Source: Corynebacterium comes (GTDB lineage: Bacteria > Actinomycetota > Actinomycetes > Mycobacteriales > Mycobacteriaceae). Taken from it: a stretch of DNA of 64,000 nucleotides. A program made the translations under genes and the position numbers. Location: assembly GCF_009734405.1 (NCBI RefSeq), contig NZ_CP046454.1:19517-83516 (forward strand), read 5' to 3'. Below the pieces are notes generated by a model. It searched no databases. It was given only the letters and a program-made list of their open reading frames with translations, and was not told the DNA's origin. Within the stretch, counting starts at the first letter, position 1. Each line of letters begins with the position of its first letter. Of this stretch, positions 23,741-32,389 are shown piece after piece.

Positions 23741-24316
23741 TTAACGCGCGTCACGACGTCGGACGACCAGGACACCGGCACCGGCGATGGCCCCGAAGAC
23801 GGCCAGTCCCACGAGGGTCGGGACTATCAGATCGCTCCATCCGGAGGTGTCTTCCTCGGCGGTGTTCTCGGCAGCGGGGGTCTCCTCCACCGGCTCGGCG
23901 TCACCCGTGGTGGCAGCGGCCGCGTCGCCGGCGACGGTGAAGGTGGTTGAGCTGCGGGTGGCGTGGCCGTCGGAGGAGAGGATCTGGAAGCCCACGGTGT
24001 AGTCGCCTGGTCCACCACTGATATCCGCCGGCAGGTCGAGGGTCACCAGTCGATCCTTGATGGTCGGCTCACCACTGAACAGGAGGTCACCGGAATCCTG
24101 ATCGGTGATGGCCACGGTGCTGAAACCCTCCTGGGGAAGCCCCGAGAACTCCAGTTCGATGCTGCGCGGGAACTCCTCGACCACCTCACCGTCCGCGGGA
24201 TTGCCACCGATCACCGAGTCATGCGCAAGGGCAGCCGGGGTGGCTACGACACTCAGGGCACCGACCGCCACCACAGCGGCGATGACACGACGAGGGAGCA
24301 TGGGAGAGATGATCAC
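23741..24316 (-). CDS. copC: CopC-domain copper-binding protein with C-terminal anchor
   Basis: A GTG at 24316 sits five bases behind AGGAGGA and gives 191 residues; the ATG five codons later lacks such a site. It has a signal peptide (VIAAVVAVGALSVVATPAALA), then the CopC beta-sandwich starting with the copper-ligating His in AHDSVIGGNPADG and containing the second His in LSSDGHATRS. A Pro/Glu/Ala linker and a C-terminal transmembrane helix (IVPTLVGLAVFGAIAGAGVLVV) with a basic end follow. It binds Cu outside the membrane and is divergent from the CopD-CtaG gene, its usual partner in copper uptake or trafficking. Confidence 0.9.
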   Translation of the reverse strand: MIISPMLPRRVIAAVVAVGALSVVATPAALAHDSVIGGNPADGEVVEEFPRSIELEFSGLPQEGFSTVAITDQDSGDLLFSGEPTIKDRLVTLDLPADISGGPGDYTVGFQILSSDGHATRSSTTFTVAGDAAAATTGDAEPVEETPAAENTAEEDTSGWSDLIVPTLVGLAVFGAIAGAGVLVVRRRDAR

Positions 24317-24468
24317 GAAAGTCCTCCTGGACTGGGCCGGCTCTTCAACCGGATGTGAGCGACTAAGGCACCTGCTTGCGGGAGGTACCAAGAGAGTGGT
24401 CGGAACGGACGGGGGGAAAGTTCCCGGCCACGCCGCCTTCACCGGGTGTTGTTCTTCACAGGTAGATG

Positions 24469-24485
24469 CACCCCTGCAGGGGGTG
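24469..24485. promoter_or_regulatory. GC-rich inverted repeat between copC and copD
   Basis: CACCCCTGCAGGGGGTG is a near-perfect palindrome resembling the core of the three CsoR boxes in this window (TACCCC..GGGGTA) but with CA/TG ends. It lies in the 298-bp divergent region, which holds no gene, and may serve CsoR or a related regulator. Confidence 0.35.
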
Positions 24486-24614
24486 AACCGGGGGAAGATA
24501 CTGGTCCCTGGGCAATTTACAAGAACACCAGCAGGCCCCATTAGGGTGAACCCCACGCCAGCTTCCGAACGCATCAGGAGAGCGGAGGCGGCATGGACGG
24601 CGAAATGGACACAG

Positions 24615-26675
24615 ATGACCCACCCGGTAAATGACACCCCCACTGCCACGGATACGACCGCAGGGAAGACCCCCACCATCGGGAGCCGGCCTCAGGAGCG
24701 GGTACGCCCCACGTGGCCGTTGTACTTGCTCTTTCTCGCCGTCGCCGGTGCAGTCGGCGGGACGGTTGCCTACAGCTTCCTCGGCGAATCCCTCGCGGCC
24801 TTGGGGATCCCCAACCCGGGCATCGCGACCACCTTCGGGTTGCCGTTTTTCCGCGCGGTCGGTTGGATGCTCGCTGCCCTGTCGGCCGGTTCTTTCCTGT
24901 TCTCCGCTTTCCTCATCTCCCCACGGTTGCCCGGCGGTGATAACGACCGCCTGCACCAGGCCTCGTTGAGTGTGGACGGGCACCTGGCCTCGCGTACCGG
25001 TGCGGTCGCGGCCATCTGCTTCGGACTGATCGCGTTGTTGATGATCCCGCTGGTGCTCTCAGATGTCTCCGGCACCCCCCTGGCCCAGACACTGGGCCTG
25101 GAGACCCTGACGGTGGCCGTCGAGCAGGTGGCCATGGCCCAGGTGTGGCTGATCGTCGCCCTTATTGCCCTGGTCACCGGTTGTACGGGCCTGATGAGCC
25201 GGGCGTGGATCACCCAACCACTGTTGCTCCTCGGGTCAATCCTCATGATCATCCCCCTGGGCCTGACAGGGCACTCCTCCTCGGGCGGTAACCATGACCA
25301 CGGCACCAACTCCTACCTGTGGCACCTGGTCTTCTTAGTCCTGTGGGTCGGCGGACTCATGGCCCTGCTCGCCCACGGTCGTCGCCTGGGACCTGACCTG
25401 GATATTGCGCTGCGCCGCTACTCGATGATCGCCCTGGTTTCCATCATCGTCATGGCCGTGTCCGGGCTGGTCAACGCTGCCATCCGCATCGAGCTGACGG
25501 ATCTGTTGATCACCCGTTACGGGTTGATCATCGTGGCCAAGACCATCGGCGTGATCATCCTCGGTGTCTTCGGGTGGATCCACCGGGCGTGGGTCATTCC
25601 GAAGGTGCAGGCCAACCCCGCTGATCGCCGCCTGTTCCGCCAGGTCGCCATCGTCGAGGTGATTGTCATGGCGGCGGTCACCGGTATCGCCATCACCATG
25701 GGGCGCACCCCGCCGCCCCCACCGCGCATCCCGAACCTCTCGCAGATGGCCACCAAGCTCGGCTACGAGCTGTCCGAGAAACCCACCGCCCTCAACGTGT
25801 GGAGCATGTGGCGCTTTGACCTGCTCTTTGGCACCCTCGCCCTGCTATTGGCCGCCGGCTACCTCTACGCGGTGTGGCGCACCCGCCAGGCCGGCAGAAC
25901 CTGGTCGACCACCTCCACCGTCTGGTGGCTGGCCGGATGCGTGAGCCTGCTGGTGACGATGAGCTCGGGGATCGGGATGAACATGCCCGCTACTTTCTCG
26001 GTGCACATGCTCGGCCATATGATCTTGTCGCTGGTCATCCCCATCTTCCTCGTGCTCGGCGCCCCGCTGACCCTGCTGATGACCGCCTATGACTCCGGCC
26101 CGGCCGGCCACCCCGGCATCCATGACTGGGTGTGTGCCTTCACTCGCAGCCGGTGGGTGGGAATAATCACTCATCCGGTGGTCAACACCATGCAGTTCCT
26201 GTTCTTCTTCTACGTGATGTACCTGCTCATCCCGCTCTATGAGCTGCTGATCTCCAAGTACGCAGGACATCTGATCATGAACACCGTGCTCCTGGTCTCC
26301 GGCTGCTTCTACTTCTGGGGGATGTGTGGACCTGATCCCCTTCCGCACCGCCGCCCAGCCGCGGTCCGCCTGGGATGGCTGATCGCCTCCCTGCCGGTCC
26401 ACCTGCTCTTCGGCGTCTATCTCCTCCAGCTCAACACCATCGTGGGTGAAGAGTTCTACCGCTCACTGCTCCTGCCCTGGGAGCTGGATCTGCTCGCCGA
26501 CCAGCGCGCCGCCGTCCTGGCCTGGGCCGCAGGTGTCATCCCGCTGGCCTTCGTCGTTTTTCTGCTCAGCCGCCAGGTGCGGGGGAGTGGCGACAGCACC
26601 CGGGGTGTCGAGGAGGTGGCCACCCCCGACACCGGAGGAACCGGTACACCCTCCCTGTCCCCGCCCGCCAAGTAG
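24615..26675 (+). CDS. CopD-CtaG fusion copper membrane protein
   Basis: From ATG 24615 the protein has 686 residues and about 15 hydrophobic segments. The N-terminal half is a CopD/YcnJ-type domain (TGHSSSGGNHDHGTNSYLWH, then LVFLVLWVGGLMALL, with the His residues expected to bind copper). The C-terminal half is a CtaG/caa3-oxidase assembly domain (SGIGMNMPATFSVHMLGHMI, ending FYRSLLLPWELDLLADQRAA). The fusion is common in actinobacteria. It should move copper across the membrane, probably toward oxidase assembly, with copC as external donor. The open frame runs far upstream, so the start is chosen on the beginning of homology; the ribosome site is weak. Confidence 0.85.
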   Translation: MTHPVNDTPTATDTTAGKTPTIGSRPQERVRPTWPLYLLFLAVAGAVGGTVAYSFLGESLAALGIPNPGIATTFGLPFFRAVGWMLAALSAGSFLFSAFLISPRLPGGDNDRLHQASLSVDGHLASRTGAVAAICFGLIALLMIPLVLSDVSGTPLAQTLGLETLTVAVEQVAMAQVWLIVALIALVTGCTGLMSRAWITQPLLLLGSILMIIPLGLTGHSSSGGNHDHGTNSYLWHLVFLVLWVGGLMALLAHGRRLGPDLDIALRRYSMIALVSIIVMAVSGLVNAAIRIELTDLLITRYGLIIVAKTIGVIILGVFGWIHRAWVIPKVQANPADRRLFRQVAIVEVIVMAAVTGIAITMGRTPPPPPRIPNLSQMATKLGYELSEKPTALNVWSMWRFDLLFGTLALLLAAGYLYAVWRTRQAGRTWSTTSTVWWLAGCVSLLVTMSSGIGMNMPATFSVHMLGHMILSLVIPIFLVLGAPLTLLMTAYDSGPAGHPGIHDWVCAFTRSRWVGIITHPVVNTMQFLFFFYVMYLLIPLYELLISKYAGHLIMNTVLLVSGCFYFWGMCGPDPLPHRRPAAVRLGWLIASLPVHLLFGVYLLQLNTIVGEEFYRSLLLPWELDLLADQRAAVLAWAAGVIPLAFVVFLLSRQVRGSGDSTRGVEEVATPDTGGTGTPSLSPPAK

Positions 26676-27013
26676 TACCGGTGGGATTTCGCCAGGAGCG
26701 GCCGGGACGCCGCCGGTGGCTACAGTCCTGCCCGGATTGCCCCTGGCCGTGCCCGATTTCTAGGTAGGTCAGCTAGGAGCAGGCAAGAGCTCTTCGGGCA
26801 CATTAGCGTCGTCCTCGCTAATCCCTGACAATCCCCGGCGATCGGGCTGTGAAGAAGGTGGAAGAAGCACAGAGTTCGTCTTCCGGCTGGATTTCTTGGG
26901 GAGTGAGACGCTAGTGTTACGTCCGTAAATAACGGAACGGTCACATTCTGGTCTCCACCGTGCATAGCGGTGGGCTGGGGTGCGGGCCAACGGACAACGA
27001 CGGAAGAAGATTC
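26676..27013. other. Intergenic region before M23 copy 2
   Basis: No gene is seen in 338 bp. The right part carries AATAACGGAACGGTCAC at 26928-26944, nearly the same as before copy 1, and is the likely promoter/operator of the peptidase gene. Confidence 0.5.
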
Positions 27014-27778
27014 ATGCGACTGACGGCTCAGCGACCGGCCCGAGGGAAACACCGCAAGATCACCACCTCGCAGACCACGGGGCGCGTGGCCCTGGTGGCC
27101 GTGGCCGCCGGCGCGGTCTCCACCGCCGGGATCGGTGGGGCCACCGCTGCCACGCTGCAGGCTCAGGATCAGGCCCCGGCATCTTCGGAGGTCGCCGCCG
27201 TCGATGTGGAGTTGGCCGCCACTGACACCGCCCTGCCCTTAGATGCGACGCAGGTGGCACCGCAGATCTTGGCGATCTCGGAGTATAAGCCGGTAGCCAA
27301 CCTCGAGGAGCAGCTGGACAAGGCGGTGGAGTACGCCGCTGAGCGTACCGAAGCCGCCGCTGCTGAGGCTGCCGCCGCGCAGGCCCCGTCCGCCTCTGTG
27401 GTCAAGCCCACCGAGGGCACCTTCACCTCCGGTTTCGGTATGCGCTGGGGCAGCCTTCACGCCGGCCTCGACATCGCCAACGTCGTGGGTACCCCGATTC
27501 TCGCCGCCATGGGCGGCACCGTCATCGACTCCGGTCCGGCCTCCGGTTTCGGCCAGTGGATCCGCATCCAGCACGACGATGGCTCCATTGCCGTCTACGG
27601 CCACATGGAAACCCTCGACGTCAGCGTCGGCGAGCAGGTCACCGCCGGCCAGAAGATCGCCGGTATGGGTAACCGAGGTTTTTCCACCGGGTCCCACCTG
27701 CATTTTGAGCTCTACCCCACCGGCAGCGGCGCCGTCGACCCTGCCCCCTGGTTCGCCCAGCACGGCATCACCTTCTAA
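27014..27778 (+). CDS. M23-family peptidoglycan endopeptidase, copy 2
   Basis: From ATG 27014, behind GGAAGAAG, the 254-residue protein has a twin-basic n-region (MRLTAQRPARGKHRK), a hydrophobic signal segment (VALVAVAAGAVSTAGIGGAT), a short Ala-rich helix (about 110-130), and the complete M23 zinc-peptidase domain (GFGMRWGSLHAGLD, VYGHMETLDV, SHLHFELYP). The C-terminal 404 bp are identical to copy 1; the N-terminal half is closer to copy 3. It faces outward from the copper/cadmium block, as copy 1 does on the other side. Confidence 0.92.
   Translation: MRLTAQRPARGKHRKITTSQTTGRVALVAVAAGAVSTAGIGGATAATLQAQDQAPASSEVAAVDVELAATDTALPLDATQVAPQILAISEYKPVANLEEQLDKAVEYAAERTEAAAAEAAAAQAPSASVVKPTEGTFTSGFGMRWGSLHAGLDIANVVGTPILAAMGGTVIDSGPASGFGQWIRIQHDDGSIAVYGHMETLDVSVGEQVTAGQKIAGMGNRGFSTGSHLHFELYPTGSGAVDPAPWFAQHGITF
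27374..27777. repeat. 404-bp inverted repeat, right copy
   Basis: Exact reverse complement of 15560-15963. With the left copy it brackets 11.4 kb of cadmium/copper genes and is long enough for RecA-dependent inversion. Confidence 0.97.
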
Positions 27779-27892
27779 CCCCACCCCACCGGCAAGAAAA
27801 CCCGGCCCTGGCCCTCAGGGCCGCGTCTGTGGCCGGGGTGTCGAACAGCCCCCCGCTGATCGTGGGTTAGTGCGCTGAGTGCCTCGAGGCCT

Positions 27893-27912
27893 AGTACAGG
27901 GGACTGTGTACT
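27893..27912. promoter_or_regulatory. Operator palindrome before the ArsR-DsbA-VKOR unit
   Basis: AGTACA (27893-27898), eight bases, TGTACT (27907-27912) form an inverted repeat ending ten bases before the ArsR ATG. No Shine-Dalgarno is evident. It is a likely self-operator of the ArsR protein. Confidence 0.5.
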
Positions 27913-27922
27913 GTCTATCGTT

Positions 27923-28255
27923 ATGAGCACGGTGACCCTGCCTCACATCTCCGCCTTGTCCCGGATGGGCCATGCCCTGTCCGATGACACCCGGACCGGA
28001 ATTTTGCTGGCCCTGCGCCACGGGCCGGCTCGACCATCCGAGCTTGCCCGGCAGTTGGCTGTCTCCAAGCAGGTGATGTCGAATCAGTTGGCCTGCCTGC
28101 GCGGATGCGGACTAGTGGTCTCCACCCCGCAGGGGCGCAACGTCTGGTATTCGCTGGCTGACCCTCGGCTGGGTCACGCCTTGGGCGAGTTGCTTGAGTT
28201 GGTGGTCACCATTGATCCGGCCTGCTGCTCGCCGGATGGATGCACCTGTTCATGA
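27923..28255 (+). CDS. ArsR-family metal sensor (CmtR-like)
   Basis: A 110-residue winged-helix protein (ALSRMGHALSDDTRTGILLA, SKQVMSNQLACLRGCGLVV). The Cys pair in CLRGC (residues 58 and 62) sits in the recognition helix as in CmtR, and a Cys-rich tail (ACCSPDGCTCS) could supply further thiolates. It is therefore likely a sensor of Cd, Pb, Hg or As(III) that derepresses when the metal binds. It is followed in the same direction by a DsbA-like protein and VKOR, so it probably controls a thiol-repair unit rather than an exporter. Confidence 0.8.
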   Translation: MSTVTLPHISALSRMGHALSDDTRTGILLALRHGPARPSELARQLAVSKQVMSNQLACLRGCGLVVSTPQGRNVWYSLADPRLGHALGELLELVVTIDPACCSPDGCTCS

Positions 28256-28352
28256 CCCTCCCAGGTAGAGACTTCGTCGGCAGGTTGCCGGGCGACCCTG
28301 GGCCTGCTGCCTTGACACTCCTGATTCCCACGAAAGATAGAACGGAACCCTC

Positions 28353-29060
28353 GTGAGCACTCCCACCAACCCCACCACCTCCACCCGGCCGTCGGGAAAC
28401 TGGAGAAAAGCCCAGATCATTGTCTGGGCATTGTTGGCCGTCGTCGTCATCGCCGGGATCGTGGCCTTCCTCCTCGGCCGGGCGGACTCCACTTCTGCGC
28501 CCGCCCCCGAAACTGTGGCCAGTGATGCGGGCCAGGTGGTGAGGGACAACAGTCGGGTGCTGTCCCAGGCGCCGAACGAGAAGGCTGTGCTGGTGGAGTT
28601 CCTCGACTTCGAGTGCGAGGCCTGCCGGGCGGCGTACCCCTTCGTGGAGGACCTGCGCGCAGAGTATTCCGACAGCGTCACCTTCATCCATCGTTACTTC
28701 CCGTTGCCGGGTCACCGCAACTCCCTGCCGGCGGCTGTGGCAGTGGAGGCCGCCGGCCAGCAGGGCCAGTACGAAGCGATGTATCACCGGATGTTCGAGA
28801 CTCAGTCCGAGTGGGGCGAGTCCTCGGAGGACAACAGCGCGGTCTTCCGCGGCTTCGCCGAGGATCTGGGACTGGACATGGCCGCCTATGACGCCGCTGT
28901 CGCCGATCCGGCCACCGAGGAACGGGTCCAGCTCGATGTGGCCGACGGCAAGGCTTTGGGTGTGCCCGGCACCCCGACCTTTTTCCTCGACGGCCAGCTT
29001 TTGACTCCGGACTCCCTGGAGCAGTTCCGGGCCGAGGTCGACGCGGCTGCCGCCGACTAA
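28353..29060 (+). CDS. Membrane-anchored DsbA-like thiol oxidoreductase
   Basis: A GTG start at 28353 gives 235 residues. There is a cytoplasmic N-tail, one transmembrane helix (about 21-42, IIVWALLAVVVIAGIVAFLL), then a thioredoxin/DsbA fold with active site CEAC (Cys88, Cys91 in FLDFECEACRAAYPF) and the cis-Pro loop VPGTPTFFL. It should oxidise or shuffle disulfides in exported proteins. It is nine bases before a VKOR gene, which would reoxidise it. Metals that attack exported thiols would create demand for this pair. Confidence 0.9.
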   Translation: MSTPTNPTTSTRPSGNWRKAQIIVWALLAVVVIAGIVAFLLGRADSTSAPAPETVASDAGQVVRDNSRVLSQAPNEKAVLVEFLDFECEACRAAYPFVEDLRAEYSDSVTFIHRYFPLPGHRNSLPAAVAVEAAGQQGQYEAMYHRMFETQSEWGESSEDNSAVFRGFAEDLGLDMAAYDAAVADPATEERVQLDVADGKALGVPGTPTFFLDGQLLTPDSLEQFRAEVDAAAAD

Positions 29061-29069
29061 CCCGAACCC

Positions 29070-29723
29070 ATGACGCACTCACCCACCGCCGAAGACGAAA
29101 CTGAGGTTCTCGTGACCGAGACGAACACTGACCCCTCTTTGCCGGCCGTCGCCCGGAACCGTCCTTTCGCCCTCATCCTGTTGATCACCGGTGTGATCGG
29201 ATGGGTGGCCTCGGGCATCCTGGTGCTCGAACGCCTGGCCCTCTACGAGGACGCCGAACATGTCACCACCTGCGACATCAACGCGTTGGTTTCCTGTGGA
29301 AAGGTGATGGGCACCTGGCAGTCCGAACTGCTCGGCTTCCCCAACCCCCTGATCGGCATCGTCGCTTTCGCCGTGGTCATCACCACGGCGATGGCCATGC
29401 TATCCGGGGCCCGCTTCGCCGACTGGTACTGGGGGGCTCTGCAGGCAGGGGTGACCGTGGGCCTGCTGTTCATCGTCTGGTTGTGGTACCAGGCCCTGTT
29501 CGTCATCCATATTCTCTGCCTGTACTGCATGGTGGTGTGGGCCATGATGGTTCCGCTGTTCATCCTGCTTACCGTGCGCAACCTCGCTCATGGACTCTTC
29601 CCCGCTTCCCCTGCTGTGGTGCGGTTTTCCTCCCAATGGGCGGGCACCCTGATCGCCGTGATCTACGTCGCCGTCGCAGCCTCGGTGTTTTTCAGTTTCT
29701 ACTCGGATTTCATCACTCTTTGA
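29070..29723 (+). CDS. Vitamin K epoxide reductase (VKOR) family protein
   Basis: A 217-residue protein with four or five transmembrane helices. The loop Cys pair lies in TTCDINALVSCGKVM and the active-site CxxC in VIHILCLYCMVVW, the VKOR signature. In actinobacteria VKOR replaces DsbB, passing electrons from DsbA-like proteins to menaquinone. The acidic N-tail is about 30 residues. It forms a unit with the preceding ArsR and DsbA-like genes. A second in-frame ATG is absent nearby, so the start is 29070 or a close GTG (29113). Confidence 0.88.
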   Translation: MTHSPTAEDETEVLVTETNTDPSLPAVARNRPFALILLITGVIGWVASGILVLERLALYEDAEHVTTCDINALVSCGKVMGTWQSELLGFPNPLIGIVAFAVVITTAMAMLSGARFADWYWGALQAGVTVGLLFIVWLWYQALFVIHILCLYCMVVWAMMVPLFILLTVRNLAHGLFPASPAVVRFSSQWAGTLIAVIYVAVAASVFFSFYSDFITL

Positions 29724-29967
29724 TCCTGGTGATCGGCCGGTGCTGTTGTCGCGACCACCCCGGGAGGAAGGGGGTCGTAACCAGCAGACGGAGACAAAAT
29801 ATCTGCCTCTGAGCTGTGGTCAGGTGTGATGCCCTCGGGGAGAAGGTTTCCGATAGTGACCACGGTGGTAGCAGTTTTCGGGATACCAGACGGTGGGTTG
29901 AGGCTTAGGATGATCCTCAGAACGGACCTACCCGCGACGATGATCACCGGCAGAGAGAACCTACTGG

Positions 29968-30672
29968 ATGTCTGCTCCCATTCGACACCGTGACGAACCC
30001 CATGGAACAGGCCATCATGCCCGGTTGAACTGGCTGCGTGCCGGTGTTCTCGGCGCCAATGACGGCATAGTCTCCATTGCGGCCTTATTGCTCGGTGTTA
30101 TCGCCACAGGCATGGGGGAGGGGGCGATTTTTCTTGCCGGGGTGGCCTCGACCATCGCGGGTGCGGTGTCCATGGCGTTGGGTGAGTATGTGTCGGTCTC
30201 TGCTCAGCGGGACACCGAGAAGAAACTTTTGGCCCTGGAGCGCAGGGAACTGGCGGAGCAGCCGGAAGAAGAGCGCCAGGAGCTTGTTGGCATCCTCACC
30301 GGGTACGGCATCTCGCCAGAGACGGCCGACCAGGCCGCCCGGGAGATTGGCCAGAAGGACCCGTTGGCGGCCCATCTCCAGCTGGAGCTGGGAATGGACA
30401 GTGAGGAACTGACCAGCCCGGTTGCTGCTGCTGTCTCGTCGGCCATCTCCTTTGTGCTCGGGGCACTCCTGCCGTTGCTGTCGGTGTTTTTTGCCCCGGC
30501 GGGGTCTGCGGTTGTCGTGGTCACCGTGGTCACCCTCGTGGCGTTGGCGTTGACCGGGTTTATCTCCGCTGTCCTCTCCGGCACCTCGCGGATGCGGTCG
30601 TGTGCTCGTTTGGTGCTCGGAGGCGCCCTCGGCCTGGCCATCACCTATGGCGTCGGCTCGTTGTTTGGTTAA
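29968..30672 (+). CDS. VIT1/CCC1-family iron/manganese transporter
   Basis: A 234-residue membrane protein. The N-terminal helix pair carries the family motif LRAGVLGANDGIVSIAALLLGV, and MALGEYVSVSAQRD follows. A cytoplasmic helical metal-binding domain rich in Glu (about 85-150, ERRELAEQPEEERQEL) comes next, and three C-terminal helices complete the fold. Relatives move Fe2+ or Mn2+ out of the cytosol. It stands alone; the 244 bp before it hold no convincing gene. Control could be through MntR or an unseen site. Confidence 0.88.
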   Translation: MSAPIRHRDEPHGTGHHARLNWLRAGVLGANDGIVSIAALLLGVIATGMGEGAIFLAGVASTIAGAVSMALGEYVSVSAQRDTEKKLLALERRELAEQPEEERQELVGILTGYGISPETADQAAREIGQKDPLAAHLQLELGMDSEELTSPVAAAVSSAISFVLGALLPLLSVFFAPAGSAVVVVTVVTLVALALTGFISAVLSGTSRMRSCARLVLGGALGLAITYGVGSLFG

Positions 30673-31045
30673 GGCTTCTCCCCTGATCCCAGGGCAGAAG
30701 CGAGGCGCCCTCGGCGGAAAAGGCCCCTGATTCGACATTCCTTCGTCTCCCGGTCGGCCCCCCGGGAGGCAGTGATCGGTCGTACCTGTGCGGGATGGGT
30801 AGGTTTCCCGGATGAAGGACCGTATCTCTCCCTCATTCTCGCCCGGCCCTATACGGGCCGGGGTATAGAAAATGCCCCAGTCTGTATACGACGAAGGCAC
30901 GCCTCCAGCTTGACCACCCCGGAGGAGTTCACGGGAAAAAGAAGAGGAAAAGCTCTTCTTCTCTCTTGCCTGATCCACCCGACGCTGTCAGGCTGAAGGC
31001 GTCGAGTCATTGCGAAGTCACCGCCACGTTTTAAGGAGTCAGAGC
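30673..31045. other. Intergenic region, no gene seen
   Basis: About 370 bp. It contains two GTATA-containing GC-rich elements near 30850-30895 (CTATACGGGCCGGGGTATAG and GTCTGTATACGAC) that partly resemble metal-operator half-sites; AAGGAG at 31033-31038 serves the DUF302 gene. No coding potential was recognised. Confidence 0.4.
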
Positions 31046-31456
31046 ATGTCCTACACCCACACTGTCACCGTGGCACTGTCCTACGAGGATGCCATCGCAC
31101 GCACCCGGGAAGCGCTGGCCGAACAGGGATTTGGCGTGCTCACCGAGGTCGATATCAAGGCCACCTTCACCAAGAAGCTCGGGGCTGCGGCCGGGGAGGC
31201 TGTGGGGGACTACGTCATCCTCGGTGCCTGCAATCCCGCCCTGGCCAGTAAGGCGCTGGCCGCTGAGCCCGAGCTTGGTGCCCTGCTACCGTGCAACGTC
31301 GTAGTCCGCCGGGGGCCGGGGGATGAGCGGACCACGGTGGAGGCAATCGACCCGCAGACCATGGTGAAACTCAGCGACAGTGACCAGGTCCGCCAGGTCG
31401 CCGACGATGCTGACGCCCGACTGCAGGCAGCGCTGGAAGCCATCAGTGATGCCTAA
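31046..31456 (+). CDS. DUF302-family protein
   Basis: From ATG 31046 (AAGGAG eight bases upstream) the 136-residue product matches the DUF302 layout: YTHTVTVALSYEDAIARTRE, then LAEQGFGVLTEVDIKATFTK, then YVILGACNPALASKALAAEP and LPCNVVVRR. The conserved Cys in GACNPA and LPCN are present. Function is unknown; such genes are frequent in copper and oxidative-stress islands. It precedes a DUF305 lipoprotein gene by about 145 bp. Confidence 0.88.
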   Translation: MSYTHTVTVALSYEDAIARTREALAEQGFGVLTEVDIKATFTKKLGAAAGEAVGDYVILGACNPALASKALAAEPELGALLPCNVVVRRGPGDERTTVEAIDPQTMVKLSDSDQVRQVADDADARLQAALEAISDA

Positions 31457-31600
31457 GCCGGTCTTCGCCACCCTGACCCGTGGCCGAGGGCCAGGTCCCG
31501 GGGCAGGCGTGGTTATGTGGCCGTGGTTGGGCCTGTGAGAAGGCCTAGTTCGATGAATCGTGTAGTCCTCGCCTGATATCTGATCCCGAAAGGCACCATG

Positions 31601-32389
31601 ATGAAGCGCACCATCACACTGTCCACCCTTCCCCTGCTCGCCGCCTTGACCCTGGCCGCCTGTAGCCAGGGGACCGAGACCGGGGACACTGGCACCCTGA
31701 CCACCAGTGCCGAGACGGTTACCCGTTCCACAGAGACCACCACCGGAACGACCACGGCCCAGGCCCCGGGAGAGATTACCCCCGAGCACAACAACGCGGA
31801 CGTCATGTTCACCCGCATGATGATCCCTCATCACCAGCAGGCCGTGGAGATGAGCGAAATCCTCCTGGCCAAGGACAACATCCCCGGTGAGGTTGCCGCC
31901 TTCGCCCAGCGGGTGTTTGATACCCAAACCGCGGAAATCGACCAGATGAACGCCATGCTCGAGACCTGGGACCGGCAACCAGGCTCCGGCAACATGGGCA
32001 GCATGGACGGGATGGGGCCCGGCAACATGGACGGGATGGGGCCCGGCAACATGGACGGGATGGGGCCCGGCAACATGGACGGGATGGGGCCCGGCAACAT
32101 GGACGGGATGGGGCCCGGCAACATGGACGGGATGGGGCCCGGCAACATGGACGGGATGAGCGGGATGATGGACCGGGAGGGTATGACCGCACTGGAGAAT
32201 GCGGAAGGCACCGAGGCAGTTCGTCTCTACCTCGAGCACATGATCCCCCATCACGAAGGGGCCATCGACATGGCCCGCAACCAGGTCAACAACGGCGCCA
32301 ACCCCCAGGCCATCGCCCTGGCGGAGCAGATGATCACCACTCAGGAAGCCGAAATCACCGAGATGGAGCAGATGCTCCAGAACCTGTAG
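31601..32389 (+). CDS. DUF305 lipoprotein with tandem Met/Gly repeats
   Basis: From the ATG at 31601 (GAAAGG seven bases upstream; the paralogue at 54.6 kb starts the same way) the 262-residue protein has a lipobox (LAAC) and Thr-rich linker. It then has two DUF305 halves, each with MIPHHQQAVEMSE- or MIPHHEGAIDMAR-type His-His motifs. Between them lie six exact copies of the octapeptide MDGMGPGN and a partial seventh, adding many Met residues. DUF305 proteins are ferritin-like helical bundles seen with copper resistance. The Met array may form a copper-binding arm. The start at 31598 is possible. Confidence 0.85.
   Translation: MKRTITLSTLPLLAALTLAACSQGTETGDTGTLTTSAETVTRSTETTTGTTTAQAPGEITPEHNNADVMFTRMMIPHHQQAVEMSEILLAKDNIPGEVAAFAQRVFDTQTAEIDQMNAMLETWDRQPGSGNMGSMDGMGPGNMDGMGPGNMDGMGPGNMDGMGPGNMDGMGPGNMDGMGPGNMDGMSGMMDREGMTALENAEGTEAVRLYLEHMIPHHEGAIDMARNQVNNGANPQAIALAEQMITTQEAEITEMEQMLQNL
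32003..32158 (+). repeat. 24-bp in-frame tandem repeat, 6.5 units
   Basis: Six units of the 24-mer beginning ATGGACGGGATGGGGCCC and ending GGCAAC run from 32003 to 32146, followed by a half unit to 32158. The units are identical at DNA level, so the array is recent and likely to vary in length between isolates. Confidence 0.97.

Noticed and set aside
24105..24614. 170-codon N-terminal extension of the CopD-CtaG protein
   Set aside because: It overlaps copC on the other strand and the divergent promoter region, and lacks CopD features.
26851..26870. TGAAGAAGGTGGAAGAAGC as a possible fourth CopR site
   Set aside because: Spacing and second half do not fit the 9-2-9 pattern seen at the other three sites.
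31286..32254. Long minus-strand frame rich in His/Pro/Val repeats opposite the DUF305 gene
   Set aside because: It is the antisense image of the 24-bp tandem repeat; the plus strand has a lipobox, DUF305 motifs and a terminator.
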